Assembly (NCBI RefSeq): GCF_021129305.1
Contig: NZ_JAJOMB010000027.1
Location: 1-64,000, forward strand
Length of the DNA stretch: 64,000 nucleotides
Origin: Kineosporia babensis
Lineage (GTDB): Bacteria > Actinomycetota > Actinomycetes > Actinomycetales > Kineosporiaceae
Direction of reading: 5' to 3'
A program made the translations under genes and the position numbers. Of this stretch, positions 25,501 to 34,577 are shown piece by piece; the first letter of the stretch is position 1; every line of letters begins with the position of its first letter. The notes beneath the pieces are model-generated. The model searched no databases. It had not been told where the DNA came from and worked only from the letters and a program-made list of their open reading frames with translations.

Positions 25501-27506
25501 GGACGTTTCCAGGTGTTGGAGACCTCCTTGTTACGCAGGTACGTCCACTGCCCACCGGCGCCGTCGCGGTAGAACATGGTCTGCGCGTTACCGGTGGTTC
25601 CCCCGTAGTAGGGGAAGATCCGGGTTCCGGTCAGGGAGTTCGTCCACCCGTACCCCAGCACGTTGGTGAAGCTGGTGTTCAGCGACTGTGACGTGTGGGC
25701 GACGTTCAGGTCGACACCGGCGCCGGCGATGGAGAGTTCGCGGGTGGTGACGGCCGCGTTACCGGTCGCGGGATTGACCGAGACGCTGGTGCGGTCGGAC
25801 AGTTCCTCGGTGACGACGGCCGTGTTGCCCTTACGCACGCCAGTGCGGTGCTCCCATTCCACATACATGGAGGGCACCTTCGTGCCGGTGGCGTAGGCCG
25901 AACCGAAGCGCAGCAGCCCACCGACGTCCGGCGTGCCCGCAGCGGCGGCACGCTTCTGCAGGAGGAATCCGTGGTGGGGGATGGTTCCTTCGGTCCAGTC
26001 CTGGACCAGGCGCGTGACTTCGAGGTACTGCTGCTGCCCGTTCGGGGTCAGGGTCTTGCGCTCGTACACCGTCCCGGTCCCGGCGCCCGGGCCGGTGGCG
26101 CCGACGCCCTTCCACGTGGTGGTCCCGGCGCGGTTGGTCCAGGTCGGGGAGTTCTTCTCGGTCACGGTGAACTCTTCGGGGACCGCGCGCACGTCCACGC
26201 TGCTGGCCGGGGGCTTGACCTCACCGGCGTTGGGGGCCAGCGGGGTCAGGTTCAGCCGGGCCATGGAGATCTGCGCGTCGGCCGGGATCACGTCCAGCAG
26301 TTGGTCGAAGCGGATCAGCGCCCGCCGCTGGTTGCTGCTCTCGGCCGTCCATTGGGTCAGGATCTCGTCCCCGACACACAACGGGCCCTCGGCCTGGTCA
26401 CGGTTGGACTGCAGGGTGCACGTTGTCATCGGCGCCCCGACCCCGATGCTGGGGTCGATCACGACCGGCCAGCGCCGCTCTTCGGCGGCCAGCCATTCCC
26501 GGTCCGGGGTCAGCGTCAGCGTCCACGCACCCGTCTCGGCCTTCTGGACCAGGGTGGTGACCTGGGTGGAGGGCTCGCCCGCGTTGTCCTTCATGATCGG
26601 GCGGGGGATCTCGAACGCGACCTTGCCCTCGGCATCCAGGACGTCGACGGCACCGAAGTCCTTGACCTTCAGATCCATGCCCGGGCCGGTCTTCACGGTG
26701 AAGCTGAGCGATCCACCCGGCAGCGCATCCAGATCGGCCAGGGACGCCACCGTCGCGGTCTCCTTGACCGCATCACCCAACGCCGCATACGCCACATCCA
26801 CACCCGGCAGGGCCTGCGCGTACGTGACCTCGGTGTCCTTCACCGTGCCCGGCGTGTCCGCAACCTCCGGAGGCTCAGCAGACGAGCCGCGCCTGGCATC
26901 GCCGGCATCGAGCTCCTTGAGCGGGGTCTCCTGAGGCGCCAGTTCCAGCGACACGAACGAGTCCGCATCACGCGCATCAGCAATGGTCACCGGCTCAGTC
27001 AGTGACTTCGGCAGCTCGAGCGAGAACTCGTTCGCCCCGTTGGTCCAGCCACCACCCTTGCCGGCCGGATCAGCCTTCAGAGTGTTGTCGATCGGCTGCC
27101 ACTCACCCTCGGCATCCTTGAAATTCAGCGGCGAGGCCGACAGTTCCGTCACCAGGGTGCCGGTGTCCGGATCGGTGAACGTCCGCGACATCCGCGTCCG
27201 CTCGTCCTGCAGTTCCTGCCGCTCCAGCGGCGGTTTCGCCGCTGCCAGAGCCTTGGCCTTGAGCTTGGCCTCCTCGGCCGCACTCATCGGCTCATACGAC
27301 GTCGGCGGAGCCTCAGGGGCACGCTCACCCGCCTCACCCCCGACGGCCGGGACCACGGGCGCAGCCATCGCTGAACCAGACGGCAGCACACTGACCACCA
27401 GCACAGCTGTCAGCACGCCCGCACCGATCGAACACCTCCTCCCACGTCTGGAAAACCACGAAGGCGCAGGTAAAAGGGCATGACGCAGCGACGCAAACAT
27501 GCGCAA
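22581..27506 (-). CDS. Secreted RHS/YD-repeat protein with short hydrophobic tip
   Basis: 1641 residues. Signal peptide (GAGVLTAVLVVSVLPSGSAMA); a ~300-residue N-terminal region; a DNRLRE-like domain (~360-540: SNQRRALIRFDQLLDVIPAD); then from ~600 to ~1500 RHS/YD repeats (YDxxGR, TYTYDGLSRLQTL) that build a cocoon-shaped shell; and the RHS core YQYGEGYTDTTTGLAKLDIR then YYDPTHGRFTQHDP. After the core only ~70 residues remain, rich in Ala/Gly/Val (SASLAAGVALINPIVAAVIG, VGSGVAGATAGFSAGAAW), like a pore-forming or membrane-inserting peptide. In this family the variable tip is the toxin. TTG 27506 has GAGGGG upstream; ATG 27500 is an alternative. No VgrG or T6SS; secretion probably by Sec. Confidence 0.85.
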   Translation of the reverse strand: MRMFASLRHALLPAPSWFSRRGRRCSIGAGVLTAVLVVSVLPSGSAMAAPVVPAVGGEAGERAPEAPPTSYEPMSAAEEAKLKAKALAAAKPPLERQELQDERTRMSRTFTDPDTGTLVTELSASPLNFKDAEGEWQPIDNTLKADPAGKGGGWTNGANEFSLELPKSLTEPVTIADARDADSFVSLELAPQETPLKELDAGDARRGSSAEPPEVADTPGTVKDTEVTYAQALPGVDVAYAALGDAVKETATVASLADLDALPGGSLSFTVKTGPGMDLKVKDFGAVDVLDAEGKVAFEIPRPIMKDNAGEPSTQVTTLVQKAETGAWTLTLTPDREWLAAEERRWPVVIDPSIGVGAPMTTCTLQSNRDQAEGPLCVGDEILTQWTAESSNQRRALIRFDQLLDVIPADAQISMARLNLTPLAPNAGEVKPPASSVDVRAVPEEFTVTEKNSPTWTNRAGTTTWKGVGATGPGAGTGTVYERKTLTPNGQQQYLEVTRLVQDWTEGTIPHHGFLLQKRAAAAGTPDVGGLLRFGSAYATGTKVPSMYVEWEHRTGVRKGNTAVVTEELSDRTSVSVNPATGNAAVTTRELSIAGAGVDLNVAHTSQSLNTSFTNVLGYGWTNSLTGTRIFPYYGGTTGNAQTMFYRDGAGGQWTYLRNKEVSNTWKRPMGLDKDLAVVDNNSAYTLTDRQSQTVERFRNIGTTEDQVWGLDTIADRNGNKITFNYDTSVRSKIDNTLMLRSVTDTRGRELTVTNYDGYYDSFKTDDSGRQVLYDVVGNDLRTYTDAAGGTVTYEYDADHRVTAVVTPANLRTEMAYDARGRITELRRKNTSGGDSVWTFEYSEFERNATGAPATKTKVTDPNGNATEYTSDGRGRTSKATNALGKSTSKTYSPNDDVATSTGATSASGGGAQTSTAQYEATESGDTYRMTSTKIPTGAGVNLEWGQGAQTYNIVSEKDSRNNVTTYKYNADGNQSEAKKADGSTTVRIYHGDTDPAYGGTVHCGPNNSADTKKGVLCEVRDPEYTKGDSRATTGGHRTAYQYNTKGELAKMIPPAGGSLKEQTYTYDGLSRLQTLTDGNGHHTYYGYDKLDRLTYTQHADRSVESNWYGDENKSNGWLRSLTEYGPNDGPRIRWTNYDRDDLGRLSATNNWDDRNSSMGYDKASNLTRYSDSGGDVTYTYNKADHLTSVTMPGGTCAGRTYANPGDAAGKCITFRVDDDGRRTGTKYPGGTSVQTTERDDAGRIQRIIATAGAGTATEEPHLDLTYTHTQGSSDSHLVTSVTDALTKEKTTYTHDNQDRLTIASTTPTSGGAASYYEAFCYDKAGNRTKYYLTDKATCSTANPTATYTYNTANQLTNATGKTPTGQPITGTGFSYDGNGNETSAKSETGRSTTYNDRDQASSFTPAAGSKIDQTYTGTGNGDRLTSGTTSFMSSPLSPAPAWSKTGNETTWTVRDPEGSLLAIRIGTDAKSASAYYSFTDNLNNVRAMVTATDSAAKAAYTYSAYGDTTSSTGPLNQPYQYGEGYTDTTTGLAKLDIRYYDPTHGRFTQHDPTQQEQHSYLYSNGCPTTYNDPTGALFGSSTCASLNLTAARATVLTGVSASLAAGVALINPIVAAVIGVGSGVAGATAGFSAGAAWLFC

Positions 27507-28495
27507 AGGAAGAACCCCTCAGGGTCGAGTCACCACACAGCAGTGACACAGGAATGTGACAGCTGTGAGCCTGCCATCACTCACCGCACGCGAACCAGAA
27601 ACGGACATACCGAATAGATCACACGTTCAAATTCACGATCGTGACTTTGGTGCCGACCTCGAGTTGCGCAATTTTCAAGATCATATAGTGCAACGGGTCA
27701 ACGAGGTCGTCGCCGGACCTATGGGCGCGGCAACAACATCGTCAGCGTGGTACGCCTGCCGATGGCGACACGAAGCCAGCCAGCTGGGACGTCAACGCCA
27801 CGACGCGCAGCGTTCGGGCCCTCCGGATCGCCCCAGCCAGTCGGGTGCGGTGGCCTCCATTCCCAGAGGCGACGGGCGGCGTCGAGGAAGACTTCGCCGA
27901 TCTCGCGGGCTTGGGCGGCGACTATCTCGAATTTCTGGCTCAGCGTGATTGGCTTCACGACATTGCGCCGAAGTCGGTCTTCGGGAAATTCCAATGAAAA
28001 CGAGCGCAATCATCATCTCGCGAAATTCGACTCGTCGTCGACGTCGCACTGGCCCGTGCACGCGATCAGTGGTGTAAGGATGAAACCGCAAGACAGCGAG
28101 GTTTTTAGCCGACCTTTAAGCCTCTGGTGGGTGGCTATTTCTGTCCCAGTGGTGCAGCCGTTTAGGGAGACCCATGCAGCCAGGGGCGGGCAGGATTCGG
28201 GTCATTTATCTCAGCGGTTAGCGAACGAAGAACTGGTTGGTCCGAATCGATTCAGATTTTATGAGCATGACCGAAGTTCTCTCCATGTAGGAGGTTGCGG
28301 ATAGAGGCGTCCTCCGGTCGGCGTCGCATCGTCCGTCGCTACCGGCGCCCGCCGGCCAGGGCCGATTCTGAGTCTCCAGCCCCGACTCGGGGCGTCTGCA
28401 GAGCTGCAGGTCAGAGGAACAATAGAACATCGAATAGAACGTCCCCGTGGTGCCCTGGGTGCACAGATCGTTCGTCCACCACGTCAGGGGACCTC
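27507..28495. other. 989-bp gap with possible decayed coding DNA
   Basis: No intact gene recognised. A plus-strand frame after a stop at 27686 reads GDTKPASWDVNATTRSVRAL and ends GGDYLEFLAQRDWLHDIAPK then SVFGKFQ before TGA at 27995; it looks protein-like but has no usable start, and its upstream continuation would be in another frame. It may be the 3' half of a lost gene. A minus-strand frame at 27719-28009 is its overlap and I cannot tell which is real. The DNA here is noticeably richer in A/T than its surroundings. Confidence 0.35.
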
Positions 28496-29278
28496 ATGCT
28501 GCATCGGAATTCGCCCGTTCGCCGCCATCGCGCTCGTGCCGGCCGTACGCCACGACGGCGGATAGTGGCTCTCGTGATCGGGGTCGGCGGCATTCTCGGA
28601 GTCTTGATCGTGGGCTTGGTGCTCTCCCTGATTTCAGTCTTCGACGACGCTGGGATGGGCGCTCGCGAGCACGGAATGCCAATATCGGAATCTGGACAGA
28701 CATCGGATGCAGAGGTGGGCAGTCCCGAGATATCGATCGGTGCCGGAGACGGAGAATTCCCGTCCAAGGCACCGATTGTTCTGCCGGCCTCCACCGCAAT
28801 GGGCCCGCACGATGTCGCCACCGGATATCCACAGTCGCCCGAAGGTGCGGTCGCTCAGTTGACCGCAGTCGTTGTTGCGATTCATCAAGGGGAGCACCGG
28901 CAGGCAGAAGTTGTTCATCGCACCTGGTCTGTTCCGGGGCTCGTGAAAGGCGATCGGAATGCTCATGGCCAGTCGCTGGGCTCCGTACGTGACCTGCTGG
29001 CTCGGGCGTCAACCGGTCGGCCGGACACCTTGATGGCTGCGTTCGCTCGCTCACGTCCGCCCTTCGAGCACGACGTCTGCGTTCTCGCCGCGATGGGTCG
29101 TGACCGGTTCGAGGCCGCGGTGCTCCACTGCCGGACGATGGTCTGGACGGATGGGCACTGGGTCATGGGCCGGGTGATCGGGGCCGAGTCCGTCTACGGT
29201 GTTCCGCGATCTCTCGCACAGGCGGAGCGGGCAGGGTTCCGCCTCATTCAGGGGGCCGCCGCCCCTGATAGCCGATGA
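28496..29278 (+). CDS. Membrane-anchored protein at head of Tad-like operon
   Basis: 260 residues from ATG 28496 (AGGGG five bases upstream); the upstream open frame has poor composition. Basic N-terminus (HRRNSP-type, RRHRARAGRTPRRR), one membrane helix (IVALVIGVGGILGVLIVGLV), then a low-complexity stretch and a soluble domain containing ASTAMGPHDVATGYPQSPEG and HCRTMVWTDGHWVMGRVIGA. Proteins of this shape stand at the head of Tad/CpaB-type gene sets in streptomycetes, but the function is unknown. It probably acts at the outside of the membrane as an accessory part of the export machine. Confidence 0.6.
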   Translation: MLHRNSPVRRHRARAGRTPRRRIVALVIGVGGILGVLIVGLVLSLISVFDDAGMGAREHGMPISESGQTSDAEVGSPEISIGAGDGEFPSKAPIVLPASTAMGPHDVATGYPQSPEGAVAQLTAVVVAIHQGEHRQAEVVHRTWSVPGLVKGDRNAHGQSLGSVRDLLARASTGRPDTLMAAFARSRPPFEHDVCVLAAMGRDRFEAAVLHCRTMVWTDGHWVMGRVIGAESVYGVPRSLAQAERAGFRLIQGAAAPDSR

Positions 29279-29595
29279 CCGGCCACGTCGTTCACCAATG
29301 AGTCAAAACCCGTCCCTTATGGGCAAAACGTCTTGACACACATTGGTGGCGGACAGTAGTCAAGTGACTGCGCAAAAGCTGGACGTGTCAATGCGGCGGG
29401 GGAGAGCCGGCAGCGAGCGGATGGTGATCTCGCCTGTGGGTGCGACCAGAGCACTGCCGCCGGCCTGCTGGCGGGTGGTGTCCAGGTCGATGAGGCCGCT
29501 GGGGCTGGGCCGGCGATGCGGAAGGGCCCGGGCGTGACGACGGCTACGAAAAGGGATTCGGTGGAGGTCTTGGAGACGATGGCGGTGGGACGGTC
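29279..29595 (+). promoter_or_regulatory. Promoter region before the SAF-TadA operon
   Basis: 317 bp. TTGACA at 29333-29338 with TAGTCA 18 bases downstream is a fair sigma-70-type promoter facing the operon. It is bracketed by an 8-bp inverted repeat, CACCAATG (29293-29300) and CATTGGTG (29341-29348), that could be an operator. No pilin-sized gene was found here. Confidence 0.4.
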
Positions 29596-30240
29596 GTGAC
29601 ATCGGGCTCGTTCGGTAGGCCGGTGGAGCGGAGTCAGCCCGAGCCGAAGCGGCAATGGCATCCGCTGCGGCTGGTCTTGTCAATCCTGCTGTGCCTCGCC
29701 GTAGCGGTGGTGATCATGGGGATGATGCAGCAGGCCGGCGCGAAGACGGCGGTTCTGGTTCTGGCACGCCAGGTTCCGGAGTCGGCGGTGATCACTCGCG
29801 ACGATCTGACGGCTGTGTCGATCGCTGGGGACATCACGGCGTTGGGGGCGGAGAGCGTGGATCAGGTGGTTGGGCAGCGGGCGGCGCATCATCTGAATGC
29901 CGGTGCGGTGCTTCAGGCAGAGTCGTTGCTCCCGGCTGACTTCAGCGACGGTAGCCAGGCGAGCGTCGGGATCGCGGTGCCGATGACTCTGGCCCCGGAC
30001 GGTCTGAAGGCCGGCGACAAGGTGCGGGTGCTTCAGGTGCCGGACTCGTCGGGAACCGCGAGCGGCGTGAGTGACGATGCGGCGCAGGTCTTGGCGGATG
30101 ATGCGCTGATCACGGTCGTGAACGGCTCTGATTCGAGTTCGGACGAGCTGGTCCTGACCCTACGGGTGCGCACGGAAGCCACGGGGCCGTTGCTGGTGGC
30201 GAGTAGCCGAGGGCAGGTGGGGCTGGTTCAGCTCGGATGA
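29596..30240 (+). CDS. SAF-domain protein, CpaB/RcpC-like
   Basis: 214 residues, GTG start. One membrane helix near the N-terminus (LVLSILLCLAVAVVIMGMMQ), then a SAF domain (ARQVPESAVITRDDLTAVSI ... GQRAAHHLNAGAVLQ) and a beta-rich end with an 'LADDALITVVNG' strand. In Flp/Tad pilus systems CpaB (RcpC) is the envelope component near the outer layer. In actinomycetes the homologue presumably sits outside the membrane. It is the first gene of the tight operon that continues with the TadA ATPase 68 bp downstream. Confidence 0.75.
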   Translation: MTSGSFGRPVERSQPEPKRQWHPLRLVLSILLCLAVAVVIMGMMQQAGAKTAVLVLARQVPESAVITRDDLTAVSIAGDITALGAESVDQVVGQRAAHHLNAGAVLQAESLLPADFSDGSQASVGIAVPMTLAPDGLKAGDKVRVLQVPDSSGTASGVSDDAAQVLADDALITVVNGSDSSSDELVLTLRVRTEATGPLLVASSRGQVGLVQLG

Positions 30241-30308
30241 GGGCGTAACGGATGTGAGGGCAGCGGCTTTGCGGAGCTGATGGGTAGCGGTCGGTCGAGG
30301 AGTGGGCG

Positions 30309-32345
30309 ATGGCAGCACGGGGGACGAGTCTCGAGCCGGTGCGGTTCGAGGTGGTGCGCAGGATTCAGGCGCAGGTCGCGGAGAAGCTGACGGCTCAGAT
30401 GCGGGAGCGCTCGAGCGAGGGGCGACCGGTTCTGGGGTACACGGACGAGCAGCGGCTGGCGCAGTCGCTGATTGTCGAGACGGTCAATGGGCTGGTGGCA
30501 GGGCTGTCCACCAAGCAGCAGCCGGTGCCGGCCGGAGCGAAGGACGGGCGGCTGGCCGCGGCGGTCGAGGCGTCGATGTTCGGGACCGGGCCGTTGCAGC
30601 CGCTGCTGAACGATCCTGACCTCGAGAACCTTGACGTGAACGGCTATGACCAGGTGTGGGCGAGGTACGCGGGTCGTGGGCGGGTGCGGTTGCCGGCGTT
30701 CGTCGATTCGGACGCGGAACTCGTGGACGTCTTTCGGGCCTTGGCGGCGCATGCCGGGAACATGGCAAGGCCGTGGTCGAGCGTGCACCCGGAGCTGGAT
30801 CTGGGCCTGCCGGGCGGGGTGAGGGTATCGGGGCTCCTGGCGGCTTCGACGCGTCCGCAGATTTCGATCCGGCGGGACCGGCTGGGGCCACAGGCTTTTC
30901 TGGATGAGCCGCCACGTCGGTATCCGGATGCGATCTCGCTGGTGGATCTGCAGACCATGGATCGTCAGTGTGCGCTGTTCCTGGCGGCGGCGGTGCGGGC
31001 CCGGGCCAACATCGTGGTGGCCGGTGCGGTGAACGCCGGGAAGACGACTCTGCTGCGGGCCATGGCGAACGAGATCCCGGCGCAGGAGCGGCTGGTGACG
31101 ATCGAGCAGGCTCTGGAACTGCGGCTGGGACGGGATGCGTCGCTGCACGAGGACGTCGTCGAGTTGGAGACGGTGCTGCCGTCGGCCGAGGGCAGCGGTG
31201 GCCTGGACGGCGCGGACCTGGTGCGACGCAGCAAGCGGATGAATCCTGAACGGCTGATCTACGGCGAGGTGTTGGCCGGTCCTGAGGCGCGGGCCATGCT
31301 TGAGGCAATGCTGCAGGGTGGGGACGGGTCGATGTCCACCATCCATTCGCGCGACGCCTACGGGGCGATTGCCCGCCTGATCATTGGCCTGGGGTCGCTG
31401 CGCGAGCCGGTACAGCCGGCCACCGCTGCAGCGCTGATCGGCCAGGCTGTCGACTTCGTCGTCTACGTGCGCAAAGCCGCCAACGGACGTCGCGTGGTCA
31501 GCGAGATTCTCGAGGTGTCGGGTCACCAGGGGGAGACGGTCTCCTGCGCCACGATCTTCGCCATGGATGGTTCTACGGCGGCCGATGGTAACGCCTCATC
31601 GTCCGTGGCTCGTCGCGAGCGGCGTATTCCGTTGCGGCGGGCGGAGTTGCTGGCAAGCCATGGGTATACGGACGAGGCGGGGGAGCGTCTGAATGCTGAG
31701 TCTCCTCGTGGGCGGAAGCGTTCTACCGTGAGTGCCGCGGTGGTTGATCCAGTTCCACGGAGCCAGCCGGGTGGGTCGGGTCGGCGCCGGGCCAGCGAGG
31801 CCACCGGTGGCCGAGGGACTCGTTCGCGCAGCGGTTCGGCACCGATGTCTCCGTACGCGGGGGCGGAAGTTGAGGCGCGGGTCGGTCCGGCGGATCCGGT
31901 GGCGATTCCGGCGCTGCAGCTGGAAGACGTTGTGGAGAGCACGCCCCCACCGGTCGGGCACGAGCAGGTTCACTTGCCAGAGGACGGCCGTGGCGTGGAG
32001 GCGCCGTTGGCTCACCGTCATCCGACCGAACCTTTGACTCCTTCCCACCTTCCGACCATCGAGGAGCCTCGGTTCGTTAGGCCGTCTCGTCACCGAGAGC
32101 CCATCATCGATATGGGAGCCCGCCGCAACCGTCCTCCATCAAAGGACGAGGACGACGGCGGCCTGTTTCCGGCAGAACGTCAGGCCGAGGTATCGCCTCA
32201 TGGTTTCGGGCGAGACGAGGTATCGGACGTGGGGGAGAACGTGAGCAGAGCACCCCGGTATCCGCTGTCGGATGAGGAACGAGCCCGCCTGCTGGCCGCT
32301 GAGCCGGAGTGGAAGAAGATCGGATTGCCGAGGACCGCGAAGTGA
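30309..32345 (+). CDS. tadA: TadA/CpaF-type secretion ATPase with long C-terminal tail
   Basis: 678 residues. P-loop GAVNAGKT (239-246), Asp box (FRALAAHAG...), Walker-B/Glu region ERLIYGEVLAGPEA (~314-327) and His box STIHS (343-347). This is the motor that drives assembly or secretion in Tad systems. Residues ~420-678 form a Pro/Arg/Glu-rich, probably disordered extension ending in a short structured segment (SDEERARLLAAEPEWKKIGL); ordinary TadA stops near 430-480. The stop overlaps TadB by four bases. A TadZ/CpaE homologue, usual upstream, is absent. Confidence 0.85.
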   Translation: MAARGTSLEPVRFEVVRRIQAQVAEKLTAQMRERSSEGRPVLGYTDEQRLAQSLIVETVNGLVAGLSTKQQPVPAGAKDGRLAAAVEASMFGTGPLQPLLNDPDLENLDVNGYDQVWARYAGRGRVRLPAFVDSDAELVDVFRALAAHAGNMARPWSSVHPELDLGLPGGVRVSGLLAASTRPQISIRRDRLGPQAFLDEPPRRYPDAISLVDLQTMDRQCALFLAAAVRARANIVVAGAVNAGKTTLLRAMANEIPAQERLVTIEQALELRLGRDASLHEDVVELETVLPSAEGSGGLDGADLVRRSKRMNPERLIYGEVLAGPEARAMLEAMLQGGDGSMSTIHSRDAYGAIARLIIGLGSLREPVQPATAAALIGQAVDFVVYVRKAANGRRVVSEILEVSGHQGETVSCATIFAMDGSTAADGNASSSVARRERRIPLRRAELLASHGYTDEAGERLNAESPRGRKRSTVSAAVVDPVPRSQPGGSGRRRASEATGGRGTRSRSGSAPMSPYAGAEVEARVGPADPVAIPALQLEDVVESTPPPVGHEQVHLPEDGRGVEAPLAHRHPTEPLTPSHLPTIEEPRFVRPSRHREPIIDMGARRNRPPSKDEDDGGLFPAERQAEVSPHGFGRDEVSDVGENVSRAPRYPLSDEERARLLAAEPEWKKIGLPRTAK

Positions 32346-33313
32346 CGCTCGGGTGGATGTTCCTGCTCAGCTTCCTGGTGGCGGTCGCGGCCGTGACCGC
32401 GCTCTACATGCTGGTCCTGGAATTACGCGGGGAAGTGAGACCGGTTTCGCCGCAGGAGGATCAGAAGGGACGGACGTCGTCGGGTGCGGTTGGTCGTCTG
32501 GCTCGGATTCCGGTCGGCTGGTGGGCGCGGATCGCTCTGGCGTTCGCGGTCGCGGGTTTGGTGGCCTGGGTGACCCGCTGGCCGGTGGCGGTTGGGGCGT
32601 GCGCGGTGATGGTGCTGTCCTGGCCTGCTTTCACCGCGGGCCGGCGGGCCGAGCGTCAGGAGATCGAGGTTCTGGAGGCCGTGGTCGTGTGGACGCAGGG
32701 GCTGCGGGACACGGTCTCGGGAGGGGCGAGCCTGGAGCAGGCGATCGGGGTGAGCGTGGATCAGGCGCCTCCCGCTTTGCAGGAAGGGCTGGATCGCGTG
32801 CGGGGCCGGCTGATGGTGCGGGAGCCGCTGGATGCTGCGCTGGCTCCGTTGCAGGATGTTCCTGGCGCCGATTTCGTCACTGCCGCGTTGACTTTGGCTG
32901 CGCGCAGGCGAGGTGATCGGCTGCCGGATGTGCTGTCCGGGATAGTGGACACCTGCAGTCAGGAGGTCGCTCAGCGGCGCCAGATTCTGGCTGCCCGGGC
33001 CGGGATTCATCGCAGCGTCCAGATCATTATCGGAGTCACCCTGGCCATCCTGACCTGGATGGCGACGGTAGGTGCCGCTTACATGGCTCCTTACGACAGC
33101 GCGAGCGGCCAGGGCGTTCTTGCCCTGGCGATAGGTGTCATTGCGATCGGGTTCTTCTGGCTGGCCCGTCTGGATACGACGGTGAGCGGGCCGCGGTTCT
33201 TCACCCCTTCTTTGAGCTCTGGTGAGACACGAATCGTCACTGGATTGGCTCGTCCTCAAGTTCTGGATCTGGCATCTGGCGGTCGTCGGCGGGAGGAGCC
33301 GTCGTGGGGCTGA
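32342..33313 (+). CDS. tadB: TadB-like inner-membrane platform protein
   Basis: 323 residues from GTG 32342, overlapping the TadA stop (GTGA). Helices near 5-25, 65-95 and the C-terminal IIIGVTLAILTWMATVGAAY / LALAIGVIAIGFFWLARL pair surround a T2SSF cytoplasmic domain (VVVWTQGLRDTVSGGASLEQ, AIGVSVDQAPP). With TadC it forms the membrane platform moved by TadA. An upstream start at 32309 would be inside TadA and is less likely. Confidence 0.8.
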   Translation: MTLGWMFLLSFLVAVAAVTALYMLVLELRGEVRPVSPQEDQKGRTSSGAVGRLARIPVGWWARIALAFAVAGLVAWVTRWPVAVGACAVMVLSWPAFTAGRRAERQEIEVLEAVVVWTQGLRDTVSGGASLEQAIGVSVDQAPPALQEGLDRVRGRLMVREPLDAALAPLQDVPGADFVTAALTLAARRRGDRLPDVLSGIVDTCSQEVAQRRQILAARAGIHRSVQIIIGVTLAILTWMATVGAAYMAPYDSASGQGVLALAIGVIAIGFFWLARLDTTVSGPRFFTPSLSSGETRIVTGLARPQVLDLASGGRRREEPSWG

Positions 33314-34188
33314 TCCTCGTTGCTCTGGTCGGTGGGCTGGCGGCGGTGTTCCTGGCGAACTCGCTTTGGCCACCTCGGCGGATACCGCCTGCCAAAAACG
33401 TTTCACGGAAGGGCATGTCAGTCCGGTGGGGCGAGGGTGCTGCGGGTGCCATGGACAGGTATCGGTCGGTGTCGGCTCCGGTGGGGCGATGGGCTGTCGG
33501 GCGGGGGATGAGCCTGCGGCTGCCGTCGGCTGATCTGGTGATTACGGGGCGGGATCCGGAAGCGGTTCTCTCGGCCAAGATCATCGGTGCCACTGCGGTT
33601 GCCCTTGTCGTGGCGGCGGCCGGCGTTCCGCTGAATCGTGCGGGCCTGCTTCCGGTGCTCTTCGTGCTGATCGCGCTCGTGCTGGTGGGCGCGGCGGCGT
33701 ATCTGCTGCCTGATGTGCTCGTGCGCCGGCAGGCCCGGGCTCGGCGGGAGGAGTTCATTCAGGCACTGCCGGTCTGGTGCGATCTCGTGGCCCTGGAGAT
33801 GGCTGGCGCGGCCGCCCCTCAGGAGGCACTGGTGACGGCAGCCGAGGCCGGGACGACCTGGCCGATGCATGCGCTGCGCGACACACTGCACCGGGCTGTG
33901 CTGGCGCGGGAAGGACATTGGCAGGCTCTGACCGATCTGGGCACGCGGATCGGTATCCCGGATCTGGCCGAACTCGGTCGCCTGTCGCAGTTGGTCAGCC
34001 ATGAGGGTGCGCAGGTGCGGGACACGCTGATCGAGCGGGCGGCGAGTATCCGGCGGCGGGCTCTGGCGGGTTCCCTGGGGCAGGCCGGGCAACGGGACGA
34101 GTCCATGCGGTTGGCGGTTCTGGTCGTGGCGGCCGGCGTGATCGGGCTGATGATGTTCCCGGGGGCCATGGCGGTGATGAGCCTATGA
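33304..34188 (+). CDS. tadC: TadC-like inner-membrane platform protein
   Basis: 294 residues, GTG start overlapping TadB by 10 bp. N-terminal helix LILVALVGGLAAVFLANSL, a helix pair at AKIIGATAVALVVAAAGVPL, T2SSF domain (QALPVWCDLVALEMAGAAAP ... RLSQLVSHEGAQVRDTLIER) and a C-terminal helix (LAVLVVAAGVIGLMMFPGAM). Partner of TadB in the Tad platform. Confidence 0.8.
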   Translation: MGLILVALVGGLAAVFLANSLWPPRRIPPAKNVSRKGMSVRWGEGAAGAMDRYRSVSAPVGRWAVGRGMSLRLPSADLVITGRDPEAVLSAKIIGATAVALVVAAAGVPLNRAGLLPVLFVLIALVLVGAAAYLLPDVLVRRQARARREEFIQALPVWCDLVALEMAGAAAPQEALVTAAEAGTTWPMHALRDTLHRAVLAREGHWQALTDLGTRIGIPDLAELGRLSQLVSHEGAQVRDTLIERAASIRRRALAGSLGQAGQRDESMRLAVLVVAAGVIGLMMFPGAMAVMSL

Positions 34189-34577
34189 GCGAAATCCCGC
34201 GCGGGGACGAGGGAGCGAGCACGGTCGAGTTGATGGTCTGGTTTCCCGGACTCATTCTGATCTCGGTCATGGTGCTGCAGGTCTTCAGCTACGTCTGGGC
34301 CCGCGAAACCTCCCAGAGCGCAGCTCGGTACGGCGCCCATCACGCACGGGCCTATCAGGGCAGCGATGCGGATGGACGTCGGCAGGCCCTTGCGTACCTG
34401 GATGAGGTGGCGGGGAGCCTGGTCGAGGACCCGACCGTCTCGGTGCGGCGTACGGCCACGGAGGTGACCGTCACGATCACGGCCCGTCCACGCCAGATTC
34501 CGCTGCCCGCGCTGCGGCTTCGTGACTTCACGGTGCATTCCTCCGGGCCCATCGAGCGCTTTTCCCCGGGGCCATGA
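34185..34577 (+). CDS. TadE-like pseudopilin
   Basis: 130 residues, starts in the ATGA overlap with TadC. The N-terminus DEGASTVELMVWFPGLILIS is the TadE/type-IV-pilin-like cleavage and helix region (G/E before a hydrophobic helix), followed by a small beta domain. TadE-family minor pilins or pseudopilins are exported and assemble at the base or tip of the pilus. Three such genes stand in a row here. Confidence 0.7.
   Translation: MSEIPRGDEGASTVELMVWFPGLILISVMVLQVFSYVWARETSQSAARYGAHHARAYQGSDADGRRQALAYLDEVAGSLVEDPTVSVRRTATEVTVTITARPRQIPLPALRLRDFTVHSSGPIERFSPGP

Noticed and set aside
25695-27005. Long plus-strand open frames opposite the RHS gene
   Set aside because: Low-complexity Gly/Val/Arg composition and no family signals; shadow of the RHS coding strand.
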